A stretch of 26,330 bases of DNA, from NCBI GenBank assembly GCA_002296285.1, contig DBHX01000022.1, positions 13,835 to 40,164 on the forward strand, read 5' to 3'. Source of the stretch: a bacterium UBP8_UBA817. Lineage in GTDB: Bacteria > Margulisbacteria > Marinamargulisbacteria > UBA817. The notes under the pieces were generated by a model. That model was not told where the DNA came from and made no database searches. It was given only the letters and a program-made list of their open reading frames with translations. Within the stretch, counting starts at the first letter, position 1, and every line of letters starts with the position of its first letter. The position numbers and the translations under genes are program-made. Positions 1 to 7,525 of this stretch are shown piece by piece.

Positions 1-762
1 GATGATGCTCATATTTTTTGTACCGAAGACCAAGTTCAGAGCGAGGTTCTATCTGCGCTAGATTTTAGCTTGGGCATGTTAAACACATTTGGTTTTAGTG
101 AGTATAAAATATTTCTCTCAACAAGACCTGAAGAAAAATACGTTGGCGATGAAAACGAATGGAAAGTTGCTGAAGAGGCGTTAAGACAGGCATTAATATT
201 AAAAGGAATCAAATTTGATATTGACGAAGGTGGCGGTGCATTTTACGGCCCTAAAATAGACATTAAAATTAAAGATTCAATTGGACGAGAGTGGCAATGT
301 TCAACAATTCAATTTGATTTTAATTTACCAACTAAGTTTAATATTTCTTATATTAACTCTTCCGGTGAGAAACAACGGCCGTACATGATCCACCGTGCGC
401 TTCTTGGGTCAATAGAGCGGTTTTTTGGAATTTTAATTGAGCACTATGCTGGAAAATTCCCAACCTGGTTAGCTCCAATTCAATGTCGAATAATCGCTCT
501 AACAAAAGATGCAGATGATTTTTTAACAGAAATAAAAGAGTCTTTAAAAGCGGCATCAATTCGATTTGATTTTGATGATTCATCTGAAAAACTAGGGTAT
601 AAAATTAGAAAAGCTCAAATCGAAAAAATACCATTAGTAGCGATTATCGGAGAAAAAGAATTGCAAGAAAAAAAATTAACGATTCGCTGTCGAGATTCAA
701 AAAATCAACCGATACTTACATTAACTGATTTAATACAACAAATAAAAGAAAATAAAATTTAG
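1..762 (+). CDS. thrS: Threonine-tRNA ligase, C-terminal part (5' end outside window)
   Basis: Class II aminoacyl-tRNA synthetase that charges tRNA-Thr in the cytoplasm. The reading frame is open from base 1, and the first residues DDAHIFC are the end of motif 2 with its zinc-binding His and the FCTEDQ stretch. PYMIHRALLGSIERF (motif 3, with a second zinc-ligand His) follows, then FPTWLAPIQ at the junction to the anticodon-binding domain. About 254 residues are present, so the N-terminal editing domains and motif 1 lie upstream. The first internal ATG (70) is not a start, because family homology continues before it. The stop codon overlaps the AGGAGG ribosome-binding site of infC, which starts 10 nt later, so the two are an operon in the order known from E. 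coli and Bacillus. Confidence 0.97.
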   Translation, partial: DDAHIFCTEDQVQSEVLSALDFSLGMLNTFGFSEYKIFLSTRPEEKYVGDENEWKVAEEALRQALILKGIKFDIDEGGGAFYGPKIDIKIKDSIGREWQCSTIQFDFNLPTKFNISYINSSGEKQRPYMIHRALLGSIERFFGILIEHYAGKFPTWLAPIQCRIIALTKDADDFLTEIKESLKAASIRFDFDDSSEKLGYKIRKAQIEKIPLVAIIGEKELQEKKLTIRCRDSKNQPILTLTDLIQQIKENKI

Positions 763-775
763 GAGGATTCCAATT
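761..775 (+). promoter_or_regulatory. Strong ribosome-binding site and rare ATT start of infC
   Basis: AGGAGG at 761-766 overlaps the last two bases of the thrS stop codon and is followed by 6 nt and then ATT at 773-775. A perfect SD paired with a codon that IF-3 itself rejects is the classical arrangement for IF-3 negative feedback. A second in-frame ATT at 767 directly abuts the SD and is less likely to be used. Confidence 0.88.
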
Positions 776-1276
776 AAAAAATACATTAAGAACGAAAGAA
801 TAAAGGCCAAAGAAGTTAGGATTATTGGTGCTGATGGATCACAGGTTGGTGTTTTACCAATAAAAGAAGCCATTGATATGGCCCAGGGGCAAGGATTAGA
901 TTTATTACTAATATCAGAACAAGCAACACCGCCAGTCTGTAAGATTGTGGATTTTGGTCAATTCAGATATCAACAACAAAAAAAAGAAAAAAAAGCCAAG
1001 AAAAATACTAAGGCACAGGTTATTAAAGAATTAAAATTAACACCAAAAATATCTGACCATGATTACAACGTTCGTTTGAAAAATGGAATCAAGTTTCTCC
1101 AGAAAGGTTACTTAATTAAAATTGCTGTTTTCTTTAAAGGGCGAGAGATGACACACCCTGAAATAGGAAAAGACTTGTTAAATCGCTATAAAGAAGATAT
1201 AAAAGAGTATGGTGATGTATCAACAACATTGACACATGGGCACCGTACATTATACTTTGTTATAAATCCGAAGTAG
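773..1276 (+). CDS. infC: Translation initiation factor IF-3, ATT start codon
   Basis: IF-3 binds the 30S subunit, keeps it apart from 50S and checks the start codon-initiator tRNA match. The 167-residue product has the usual N-domain (RIKAKEVRIIGADGSQVG), a lysine-rich linker (QQQKKEKKAKKN) and the C-domain (HDYNVRLKNGIKFLQKG through GREMTHPEIG). The first in-frame ATG (878) falls in the middle of the N-domain. No ATG, GTG or TTG lies between the in-frame stop at 743 and 878. ATT at 773 sits 6 nt after a perfect AGGAGG (761-766) and gives the family N-terminus, IKKYIKNERIKAKEV. An AUU start is known for E. coli infC, where it underlies autoregulation by IF-3. The same control here is inferred. 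Confidence 0.95.
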   Translation: MKKYIKNERIKAKEVRIIGADGSQVGVLPIKEAIDMAQGQGLDLLLISEQATPPVCKIVDFGQFRYQQQKKEKKAKKNTKAQVIKELKLTPKISDHDYNVRLKNGIKFLQKGYLIKIAVFFKGREMTHPEIGKDLLNRYKEDIKEYGDVSTTLTHGHRTLYFVINPK

Positions 1277-1292
1277 TTAGGATGTATTAATT

Positions 1293-1496
1293 ATGAAAAA
1301 ATTTAAACAAAAAACAAATAGTTCAGCAAAGAAACGATTCAAAATCACCGGTACTGGCAAAATTATGCGAAGAAAATCTGGCATGCGTCATTTATTATCT
1401 CATCGTTCAGCTCGTACAAAAGTTCCTAAACGAGGCGACTTTGAAATTTCATCGTCTGATAGAGACAAGTTGTCGGTTCTTATACCAGGACTATAG
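1293..1496 (+). CDS. rpmI: 50S ribosomal protein L35
   Basis: Small basic 50S protein of 67 residues, close to the family's usual 64-66. It shows the L35 pattern: KQKTNSSAKKRFKITGTGKI, then RRKSGMRHLLSHRSA and a C-terminal half rich in charged residues. It lies 16 nt after infC and 15 nt before rplT. Its SD (TTAGGA near 1277-1282) is weak and far from the ATG. This fits a gene whose translation is limited or coupled, as in E. coli where L20 represses rpmI-rplT translation, but I did not identify an L20-binding structure. Confidence 0.96.
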   Translation: MKKFKQKTNSSAKKRFKITGTGKIMRRKSGMRHLLSHRSARTKVPKRGDFEISSSDRDKLSVLIPGL

Positions 1497-1511
1497 ATTT
1501 AAGGAGATAAC

Positions 1512-1859
1512 ATGGCACGAGTAAAAAGAGGAAATGTTGCAAGAAATCGCAGAAAAAAGGTTTTAAAGCTTGCCAAAGGATTTAGAGCATCCTTATCAGT
1601 TATTTATCGTCAAGCAAAACCGGCTGTTTTTAGAGCATTATCGTACCAATATAGAGATCGTCGACGACGTAAGCGTGATTTTAGAAAATTATGGATTGCA
1701 CGAATCAATGGCGCATTATTTAATACCCCGTTGAACTATTCAAGATTTATGCAATTGGTATCGAAAAAGAATATAAGACTTAATCGTAAAATGATCAGTG
1801 AAATTTCAATTCAGTCCCCTGAATCATTTGATGACCTGGTTAAATTAGTACAATCATAA
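1512..1859 (+). CDS. rplT: 50S ribosomal protein L20
   Basis: Early-assembly 50S protein binding 23S rRNA. The 115 residues match the family length (117-118). The N-terminal basic arm (ARVKRGNVARNRRKKVLKLA), KGFRASLSVIYRQAKPAV, YRDRRRRKRDFRKLWIARIN and the C-terminal NRKMISEISIQSPESFDDLV are all recognisable. The start has a good SD (AAGGAG, 1501-1506). In several bacteria L20 is also the repressor of its own operon. Confidence 0.98.
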   Translation: MARVKRGNVARNRRKKVLKLAKGFRASLSVIYRQAKPAVFRALSYQYRDRRRRKRDFRKLWIARINGALFNTPLNYSRFMQLVSKKNIRLNRKMISEISIQSPESFDDLVKLVQS

Positions 1860-1869
1860 AGGAGTTCGA

Positions 1870-2364
1870 ATGATTGAAATGCATCTGGGAGGGTTGGGAT
1901 TTGATCCAAAAAATATGTCCCCAATTGTTTTATTAAGGGACACAGAGGAACGAAACTTTTTACCCATCTGGATCGGAATGTTTGAGGCTGCAGCAATTGC
2001 AATGGAGCTTCAAGATTTCAAGCCACCTCGCCCAATGACACATGATTTATTGATTAAATTTTCAGATAGTCTGGGTGCAACTGTTGATCGAATTGTCATT
2101 AACGAAATAAATGATAACACGTTTTTTGCCGTTATTGATTTATTAAAAAAGGACAACGATGAAAAAATTCGAATTGATTCACGTCCTTCGGATGCAATTG
2201 CGGTTGCGGTAAGAACAAAAGCATCAATTTTCGTCTCTGAGTCAGTCATGATGAAAGCCAAGATGGTGAATGCAGAAAAAGATGAAAAAGAAACCAAAAA
2301 ATTCAATAGCTTTATTGATAATATAAAACCTGAAGATTTTTCAAGTTACTTTGATTCTAGATAA
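1870..2364 (+). CDS. DUF151 / bifunctional nuclease-domain protein
   Basis: Single-domain protein of 164 residues. Family signatures are visible: SPIVLLRDTEERNFLPIWIG near residues 16-35, MELQDFKPPRPMTHDL, and the strongly conserved IRIDSRPSDAIAVAVRTKASIFVSE, followed by a short charged tail. Members of this domain have been described as nucleases acting on RNA and DNA, mainly in plants and Thermotoga. The bacterial role is unclear. It begins 10 nt after rplT with a good SD (AAAGGAG), so it is probably the last gene of the thrS-infC-rpmI-rplT transcript. The domain call is firm and the cellular role is not. Confidence 0.9.
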   Translation: MIEMHLGGLGFDPKNMSPIVLLRDTEERNFLPIWIGMFEAAAIAMELQDFKPPRPMTHDLLIKFSDSLGATVDRIVINEINDNTFFAVIDLLKKDNDEKIRIDSRPSDAIAVAVRTKASIFVSESVMMKAKMVNAEKDEKETKKFNSFIDNIKPEDFSSYFDSR

Positions 2365-2600
2365 CAAGATTTAATAATTATTTGAATATAAATATATTCT
2401 ACTTAGGCTTTATTAATTATGAACTTCACTCATCCTAACAAAACTTGAAAAGGTATGGAAACACTTCTTATGTATTTCTTATGGATGCTGCATAATATAG
2501 AAAACATTAGACAGTCAGGATAAATTCCAAATTGGTTAAGCAACATGAATCATTGAATCAAATTGCCCAAAAAATACACCATTGATTAGTGAATAAACGC
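2365..2600. other. Convergent intergenic region without a clear gene
   Basis: These 236 nt lie between the end of the ribosomal-protein operon and the end of the aminotransferase gene on the other strand. They hold an AT-rich dyad (GAATATA-AA-TATATTC, 2384-2399) and a weak GC hairpin (CGCC-TATAG-GGCG) around 2599-2612 at the aminotransferase stop. Neither has a following T-run on the strand that would need it, so I do not call a terminator. A 22-codon frame (2455-2523) has no supporting signals. Confidence 0.5.
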
Positions 2601-3881
2601 CTATAGGGCGGTTAAATAATCACACAATGCACGAATGCCTCCAAGAACGGATGGTGCATGTGTCTCAAAAAACTCATGATTTAGTTCAGCGCCATTTTGA
2701 TACTCGGATATCGCTAATGTTCCATTAAAATCAACATAGCACATTCTTGAATAGAAATGAGTTTCATCAAATCCAAAAGCGGATGCTGGTAACATAGCAA
2801 CACCTTTTTTATTTAATAATTCAACACATAGTTTTTCTGCCGTATCAATCCCTTTATTCAATAGTTTAGTTTTGTAATTACTAAAATCAGGAAAAATATA
2901 AAAGCCTCCATTTGGCGCATGGATTTTAACATTGGCTTCCTTTAATTCATTTACAATGAGTTGTGATAACCCTTTTAAAATTTTTCTTTGGGCATCAATG
3001 AAAGGCAGTAATTGATCCATATTGTTGTAAATATCTCTTGCTGCAAATTGAACAGGGGCTGCTGTGGTAGAGTATGTTTCGGATGCAATGCCATTGTATG
3101 TAATTTTAAATTCTTTTGAGGCATTCAATGGAAAAATACCTGTGCCAAAACGCCACCCACCAGCGCCACACCATTTGGATAAACCAGTGGTTATGAATGT
3201 CCCTTCAGGATAAAATTGTGCAATAGATACATGTTGATTATCATGGTTTAACCATGCATAAATTTCATCAGATATGATGAGGATGTTATATTTTCTAGCG
3301 ACATCAGCAATATGTTTTAATTCGTCACTGGTGTATGTCATGCCGGTGGGGTTTCCTGGATAATTTAAAACTAAAATCAATGGAGAATTTGTTTCTATAT
3401 TTTGTGATACGTTTTCCAAAGTTTCTGGACTAATTTTCCATTCAGCATCAAAATTTGTTGGAATTAACTGTACGTTATGATTCAAAAGCTTTGCTTGTGG
3501 CGCATACGACACCCAAGATGGCTGTGGTAAGAAAACCGTTGCATTTTTATAGCAAGCCATAACGGCATAAATGATCATTTTTGAGCCAGGTGCAATGACA
3601 ACATCATCACTGGATATGCATTCTCTGTATCCTGAATGAGCTTTCGCAACAGCTTCACGACATGCTTTGTGTCCAGCAACGGGTAAATAGTCGTGTTCAC
3701 TTGCATGTTGTTTTAAGGACTTAATCGCCATTTCGGGGGGGGAAAATGGGGATTGCCCAAATCCAAATTTATAGATGCGATGATTGGAGTCATGAAGCTT
3801 ATCTTGTGCCTCATTAATTAGTAATGTTTCTGAGTGGCTTATCTCCCGAAGGTCTGTATCATTTATTTGAAATGTTGTCAT
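2601..3881 (-). CDS. Class I/II PLP-dependent aminotransferase (aspartate type)
   Basis: Fold-type I aminotransferase of 426 residues. Visible active-site residues are NYPGNPTG (Asn177, contacts PLP), SDEIY (Asp205 and Tyr208), LSKWCGAGGWRFG (Schiff-base Lys236 and phosphate-binding Arg244) and a C-terminal SRMCYVDF whose Arg would bind the substrate carboxylate. The start at 3881 (MTTFQIND) is chosen over ATGs further upstream because a good promoter (TTGTTA-17-TATAAT) ends 9 nt before it and because longer forms would overlap the divergent symporter gene. The amino donor and acceptor cannot be read from sequence; aspartate, alanine or aromatic amino acids are all possible. The next gene upstream is an anion/amino-acid symporter, so amino-acid catabolism is a reasonable inference. 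Confidence 0.9.
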   Translation of the reverse strand: MTTFQINDTDLREISHSETLLINEAQDKLHDSNHRIYKFGFGQSPFSPPEMAIKSLKQHASEHDYLPVAGHKACREAVAKAHSGYRECISSDDVVIAPGSKMIIYAVMACYKNATVFLPQPSWVSYAPQAKLLNHNVQLIPTNFDAEWKISPETLENVSQNIETNSPLILVLNYPGNPTGMTYTSDELKHIADVARKYNILIISDEIYAWLNHDNQHVSIAQFYPEGTFITTGLSKWCGAGGWRFGTGIFPLNASKEFKITYNGIASETYSTTAAPVQFAARDIYNNMDQLLPFIDAQRKILKGLSQLIVNELKEANVKIHAPNGGFYIFPDFSNYKTKLLNKGIDTAEKLCVELLNKKGVAMLPASAFGFDETHFYSRMCYVDFNGTLAISEYQNGAELNHEFFETHAPSVLGGIRALCDYLTAL

Positions 3882-3890
3882 AATAACTTT

Positions 3891-3919
3891 ATTATATACT
3901 TCAAAGGGAATCATAACAA
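3891..3919 (-). promoter_or_regulatory. Promoter of the aminotransferase gene, near-leaderless
   Basis: On the minus strand the -35 is TTGTTA (3919-3914) and the -10 is TATAAT (3896-3891), 17 nt apart. Transcription would begin about 2 nt before the ATG at 3881, leaving no room for a Shine-Dalgarno sequence. Confidence 0.7.
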
Positions 3920-3941
3920 TCATATTTAAAAGGACAAAAAA

Positions 3942-5141
3942 ATGAAATTTAACTTGCAAACAAACATATTAATTTCAGTTATTTTGGGTGTAATGGCTGG
4001 ATTTTTTGCAGATGAGTTTATAAATATTTACATGTTTTTAGGAAAAGGATTTATTACCCTGCTTAAATACATTGTGGTTCCATTGGTGTTTGCCTCATTG
4101 ATATCGGGAGTTATCAGTTTAGGTAATCTTAACTCTCTCCAAAGAATGGGATTTAAAACATTGGCATATTTTATTATGACCACGGCGATTGCATCAACCA
4201 TTGGTATTTTATTGGCTGTAATTATTAATCCTGGTAAGGGCTTTATACTCGCTCAAACAGAAGGCTCAGTTTTTACAAGCGCAATGAGTTTTAAGGAAAT
4301 GTTTGCCCAAATCATTCCCACCAATTTTATTGGTTTTATTTCAGGGGACAACATGCTCTTTCTCATTATCTTATCAATTTTTATCGGAATCTTAATTGTT
4401 GCTTTTGGTCGAAATATCGCATTTCCAATTGATGAACTCTTTGAAGGATTTAATGAATTTATGATGATTATTACGGGTTGGGTCATTGCGATATCACCAA
4501 TTGGTATATTTGGATTGGTTGCTCAATTAATCATTACAACTGGGTTTGCCGCCTTTGTGCCATTGTTAAAATACATGTTGGTTGTCACTGTGGGATTGGC
4601 TATTCATGCGTTTGGTGTCATTCCTTTAATTATAAAGACGATTGTAAAATGTTCACCGTTTTCAGTTGCAAAGGAAGTATTTACGTCATTAGCCACAGGG
4701 TTTACAACAGCTAGTTCTGCAGCAACATTGCCCATCTTATTGGAGGATACAAGAAAGAAATTAAAAGTTCCAAACAAAGTTGCAAGTTTCGTCCTTCCCT
4801 TAGGCATTACCATCAATATGGATGGAACCGCTTTATTTCAATCCGTGGCAGCTGTATTTATTGCTCAAATATATGGTGTGCAACTATCCATCACAAGCTT
4901 ATGCTTAATAATAATTATTGCAATCTTATCATCTATAGGTGCTGCAGCCGTTCCTAGTGCTGGTATTATTACCTTAGCAATGATATTAACCGCCATAGGG
5001 GTGCCGATTGAAGGCACGGCAATCATTTTGGGGATTGATCGCATATTAGATATGTTAAGAACAACCGTTAATTTGTGGGGGAATACATCAGCTACGTTAG
5101 TCATTACAAAATGGTTGGGGGAGAAAGCTTATGATAAATAA
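3942..5141 (+). CDS. Dicarboxylate/amino acid:cation symporter (DAACS family)
   Basis: Secondary inner-membrane transporter of 399 residues, related to GltP/GltT and DctA. Transmembrane helices run through the whole sequence. Diagnostic motifs are TASSAATLP at 256-264 (the serine-rich re-entrant loop HP1), NMDGT at 292-296 (TM7), GAAAVPSAG (HP2) and GIDRILDMLRTTVNLWGN near the C-terminus (TM8). In GltPh numbering the substrate-contacting Asp394, Arg397 and Asn401 are kept and Asp405 is Asn, as in DctA-type members. The Arg points to an acidic substrate such as glutamate, aspartate or a C4-dicarboxylate. The SD AAAGGA (3928-3933) precedes ATG 3942. Its last 11 nt overlap the next gene, which implies translational coupling. 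Confidence 0.92.
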   Translation: MKFNLQTNILISVILGVMAGFFADEFINIYMFLGKGFITLLKYIVVPLVFASLISGVISLGNLNSLQRMGFKTLAYFIMTTAIASTIGILLAVIINPGKGFILAQTEGSVFTSAMSFKEMFAQIIPTNFIGFISGDNMLFLIILSIFIGILIVAFGRNIAFPIDELFEGFNEFMMIITGWVIAISPIGIFGLVAQLIITTGFAAFVPLLKYMLVVTVGLAIHAFGVIPLIIKTIVKCSPFSVAKEVFTSLATGFTTASSAATLPILLEDTRKKLKVPNKVASFVLPLGITINMDGTALFQSVAAVFIAQIYGVQLSITSLCLIIIIAILSSIGAAAVPSAGIITLAMILTAIGVPIEGTAIILGIDRILDMLRTTVNLWGNTSATLVITKWLGEKAYDK

Positions 5142-7074
5142 GCTTTGGGAACCAACAAAAGATGATATTGCTGAGTCACATCTTACAAAATTTATTCATC
5201 ATATTAATAGTACATATCATCTAAATCTTGAAACATTTGATGCTATTCATTCTTGGTCCGTCCAAAATCCTGAACTTTTTTGGGGAGAAAGTGCAAAATT
5301 CTTAAATATAAAGTTTAATTCAACACCACATAAAATTGTAGATGATCCAAAACTCATGCCGGGCGCCACATGGTTTGAAGGTGCGACGTTGAATTATGCT
5401 GAAAATTGTCTTCGGCACCGATCGAATGATCTTGCAATTTACGAAATTGACGAATATGGTTTAACAAATACAGTAACTTGGGAAGAGCTGTATCAATTGG
5501 TCTCAAGGTGGCATCAGTTTTTTATTAAAAAGGGAATTAAAAAAGGGGATCGAATTGCAGGAATTCTTCCAAATAATTTAGTTGCACTAGCTGCAATGCT
5601 AGGCGCAACATCGATTGGTGCCGTATGGAGCTCTTGTTCCCCAGATTTTGGAGAACAGGGCATATGTGATCGTTTGGAGCAAGTCAATCCAAAATGCATC
5701 ATTTCGATATCAACATATAGTTATAAAGGCAAAGACATATTGATTACTGACCGATTAAATCAAATTCGTGAGAGCCTAACAAATACGTCCATATGGGTGA
5801 ATGCCAGCAATGACTCAATTGACGGATGGATGAATTGTTCAGAAATCGATGCATATCAACCAACCGATATTAATTTTGTTCCCTGTGAATTTCACGATCC
5901 ATTGTTTATTTTGTTTTCTTCAGGAACAACGGGAAAGCCCAAATGCATTGTTCACGGTGTTGGTGGCACATTATTACAACATATGAAAGAACATCAATTT
6001 CATGGAAATATGAAAGAAGGGGACACGCTATTCTACTATACAACCTGTGGTTGGATGATGTGGAATTGGATGGTATCAGCATTGGCAAGCAATGTGTCGT
6101 TGGTATTATTTGATGGCGCAGCAATCACAAATAGCTTTTCAATTTGGGATTTAATTGAACAGTATGAAATTAATATTTTTGGATGCAGTGCTTCGTTTAT
6201 TGGAGCATCTCAAAAGAGGAAAATAGATATTACTCAAAAATTATCCGGTAATACCACTCGCTTAATTTTATCGACAGGGTCACCATTACTTCCGCATCAT
6301 TACGATTATTTGTACTCTAATTTTGAATACCCTATTCAAGTTGGATCTATTTCTGGTGGTACAGACATTATTTCATGCTTTGCTTTGTGCAATCCAATAA
6401 CACCGGTATATCGTGGATTATTGCAAGGCAAGGGCTTAGGAATGGATATTGCTGCATTTGATTCAAATAAACAGGAATTGATTGGTGTGAAAGGAGATTT
6501 AGTCTGCAAAACATCCGCACCGTGCATGCCCATTTATTTTTTAAATGATCCGAATAACGAACGTTATAAGACGGCGTATTTTAGCGGCGGAAAATCCAAT
6601 GAATGGATTCATGGTGACTACGTCGTCGTTCATGAAAATGGTGCCGTTGAAATATTGGGCCGCAGTGATTCCACATTAAATCCTGGCGGAATTCGAATTG
6701 GAACGGCTGAGTTTTATCAAATATTGGATCATTTTGATGGTATTGTAGACTCTTTAGTGAGTTCAGTTGTTTTAGATAACGAAGAAAAAATTGTTTTATT
6801 TTTAAAATTAAATAATGGCCAATCATTAACGCCAGAAATTAAAAAAGAAGTTCGATCGCAATTAAAAGAAAAAGCTTCCCCAAGGCATATGCCTCAGATG
6901 ATCGTCCAAGTATCACAGATTCCTTACACTAAAAATGGAAAAAAATGCGAAGTAAATGTTAAAAGAATCCTACGAGGGGAACAATTTGTTGTTCAAGAGT
7001 CGACATTAATGAGTGAAAATTCATTTGATGAATATTTTTCTTTTGCTAAGCAAGTAATTGACTTGAGATCCTAA
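5131..7074 (+). CDS. aacS: Acetoacetyl-CoA synthetase
   Basis: ANL-superfamily adenylating enzyme of 647 residues: acetoacetate + ATP + CoA gives acetoacetyl-CoA + AMP + PPi. The N-terminal WEPTKDDIAESHLTKF and WSVQNPELFWGE are typical of AacS. The P-loop SSGTTGKPKCIVHG begins near residue 263, GDTLFYYTTCGWMMWNWM follows, and the C-terminal domain has RSDSTLNPGGIRIGTAEFY and PYTKNGKKCEV with the likely catalytic Lys604. The length matches the family (about 650). It overlaps the symporter gene by 11 nt, so uptake and activation of a substrate may be co-expressed. It would feed ketone bodies, or acetoacetate from amino-acid breakdown, into acetyl-CoA metabolism. Confidence 0.95.
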   Translation: MINKLWEPTKDDIAESHLTKFIHHINSTYHLNLETFDAIHSWSVQNPELFWGESAKFLNIKFNSTPHKIVDDPKLMPGATWFEGATLNYAENCLRHRSNDLAIYEIDEYGLTNTVTWEELYQLVSRWHQFFIKKGIKKGDRIAGILPNNLVALAAMLGATSIGAVWSSCSPDFGEQGICDRLEQVNPKCIISISTYSYKGKDILITDRLNQIRESLTNTSIWVNASNDSIDGWMNCSEIDAYQPTDINFVPCEFHDPLFILFSSGTTGKPKCIVHGVGGTLLQHMKEHQFHGNMKEGDTLFYYTTCGWMMWNWMVSALASNVSLVLFDGAAITNSFSIWDLIEQYEINIFGCSASFIGASQKRKIDITQKLSGNTTRLILSTGSPLLPHHYDYLYSNFEYPIQVGSISGGTDIISCFALCNPITPVYRGLLQGKGLGMDIAAFDSNKQELIGVKGDLVCKTSAPCMPIYFLNDPNNERYKTAYFSGGKSNEWIHGDYVVVHENGAVEILGRSDSTLNPGGIRIGTAEFYQILDHFDGIVDSLVSSVVLDNEEKIVLFLKLNNGQSLTPEIKKEVRSQLKEKASPRHMPQMIVQVSQIPYTKNGKKCEVNVKRILRGEQFVVQESTLMSENSFDEYFSFAKQVIDLRS

Positions 7075-7438
7075 ATGGTTGTCGATTTTCTTGATCAATT
7101 TGAAAGACGTAGTTCCATATGTTTTTTTGAGGGAACAACGTTAACTTTTCCATGAGTACATGATAACTAAGGTTATTCCATTCAATGACGCCATTAATTC
7201 CTTTATGCATATTAGGAAAATCTGAAATAATATAAATAGGCGTTAGAACATTTTGCCGTCGAATATATCGAATCACTCGATAATTAGTTGAATGATCGGA
7301 TAACAAGACAATGGATTGATTAAAAAATGGCGTATCATGAATAGCCCGAATATTAATATGTCGAATATTTTGATGATTAAACAATGGGTGTTGAAGCAAC
7401 AGAGCATCATTTAAAAATGAAAAAACATTAATTTTCAT
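7046..7438 (-). CDS. Unknown protein, possibly a degenerate receiver-like domain
   Basis: Product of 130 residues with no family I recognise firmly. The pattern is alternating strands and helices: KINVFSFL, IRHINIRAI, SIVLLSDHS, RVIRYIRRQNVLTPIYIIS, GINGVIEWNNLSYHVLMEKL. This resembles strands 3-5 and helices 3-5 of a CheY-like domain, but the acidic pair, the phospho-Asp and the Lys-Pro switch are missing. The start at 7438 is chosen because TTGAAA-16-TATAAT (7473-7446) ends 7 nt before this ATG; an upstream ATG would precede the promoter. It converges with aacS and overlaps its 3' end by 29 nt. The promoter and long open frame make a real gene likely, but the function is unknown. Confidence 0.62.
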   Translation of the reverse strand: MKINVFSFLNDALLLQHPLFNHQNIRHINIRAIHDTPFFNQSIVLLSDHSTNYRVIRYIRRQNVLTPIYIISDFPNMHKGINGVIEWNNLSYHVLMEKLTLFPQKNIWNYVFQIDQENRQPFRISSQLLA

Positions 7439-7445
7439 AAAATTA

Positions 7446-7473
7446 ATTATAGTAAAAAACAGTAAAATTTCAA
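7446..7473 (-). promoter_or_regulatory. Promoter of the 7438 gene, leaderless
   Basis: Minus-strand -35 TTGAAA (7473-7468), 16-nt spacer, -10 TATAAT (7451-7446), then 7 nt to the ATG at 7438. The predicted transcript starts at or next to the start codon and no SD is present. Confidence 0.68.
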
Positions 7474-7489
7474 CCATGCTGCCAATTCG

Positions 7490-7518
7490 TTGTTGTTGTT
7501 AAATGTTTCGATTATTAT
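7490..7518 (+). promoter_or_regulatory. Possible promoter of the 7526 gene
   Basis: TTGTTG (7490-7495), 17-nt spacer, TATTAT (7513-7518), then 7 nt to ATG 7526. The -35 matches consensus at only three positions, so this is weaker than the neighbouring promoters. The arrangement mirrors them. Confidence 0.45.
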
Positions 7519-7525
7519 GAAAAAA

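Noticed and set aside
2384..2399. AT-rich palindrome GAATATA-AA-TATATTC after the DUF151 gene
   Set aside because: The loop is too short for a good RNA hairpin and no T-run follows, so it is not called a terminator.
2455..2523. Plus-strand frame of 22 codons in the convergent intergenic region
   Set aside because: AAGG touches the ATG too closely to act as an SD, no -10 fits, and the composition is not distinctive.
2601..3959. Longer aminotransferase starting at ATG 3923 or 3959
   Set aside because: Both lie upstream of a good promoter for 3881 and would overlap or abut the divergent symporter gene; the extra residues do not look like the family N-terminus.
5040..5100. Asn in place of GltPh Asp405 in the symporter TM8 motif, at first taken as an unusual loss of a sodium ligand
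   Set aside because: DctA-type members of the family also have Asn here, so it reflects subfamily rather than novelty.
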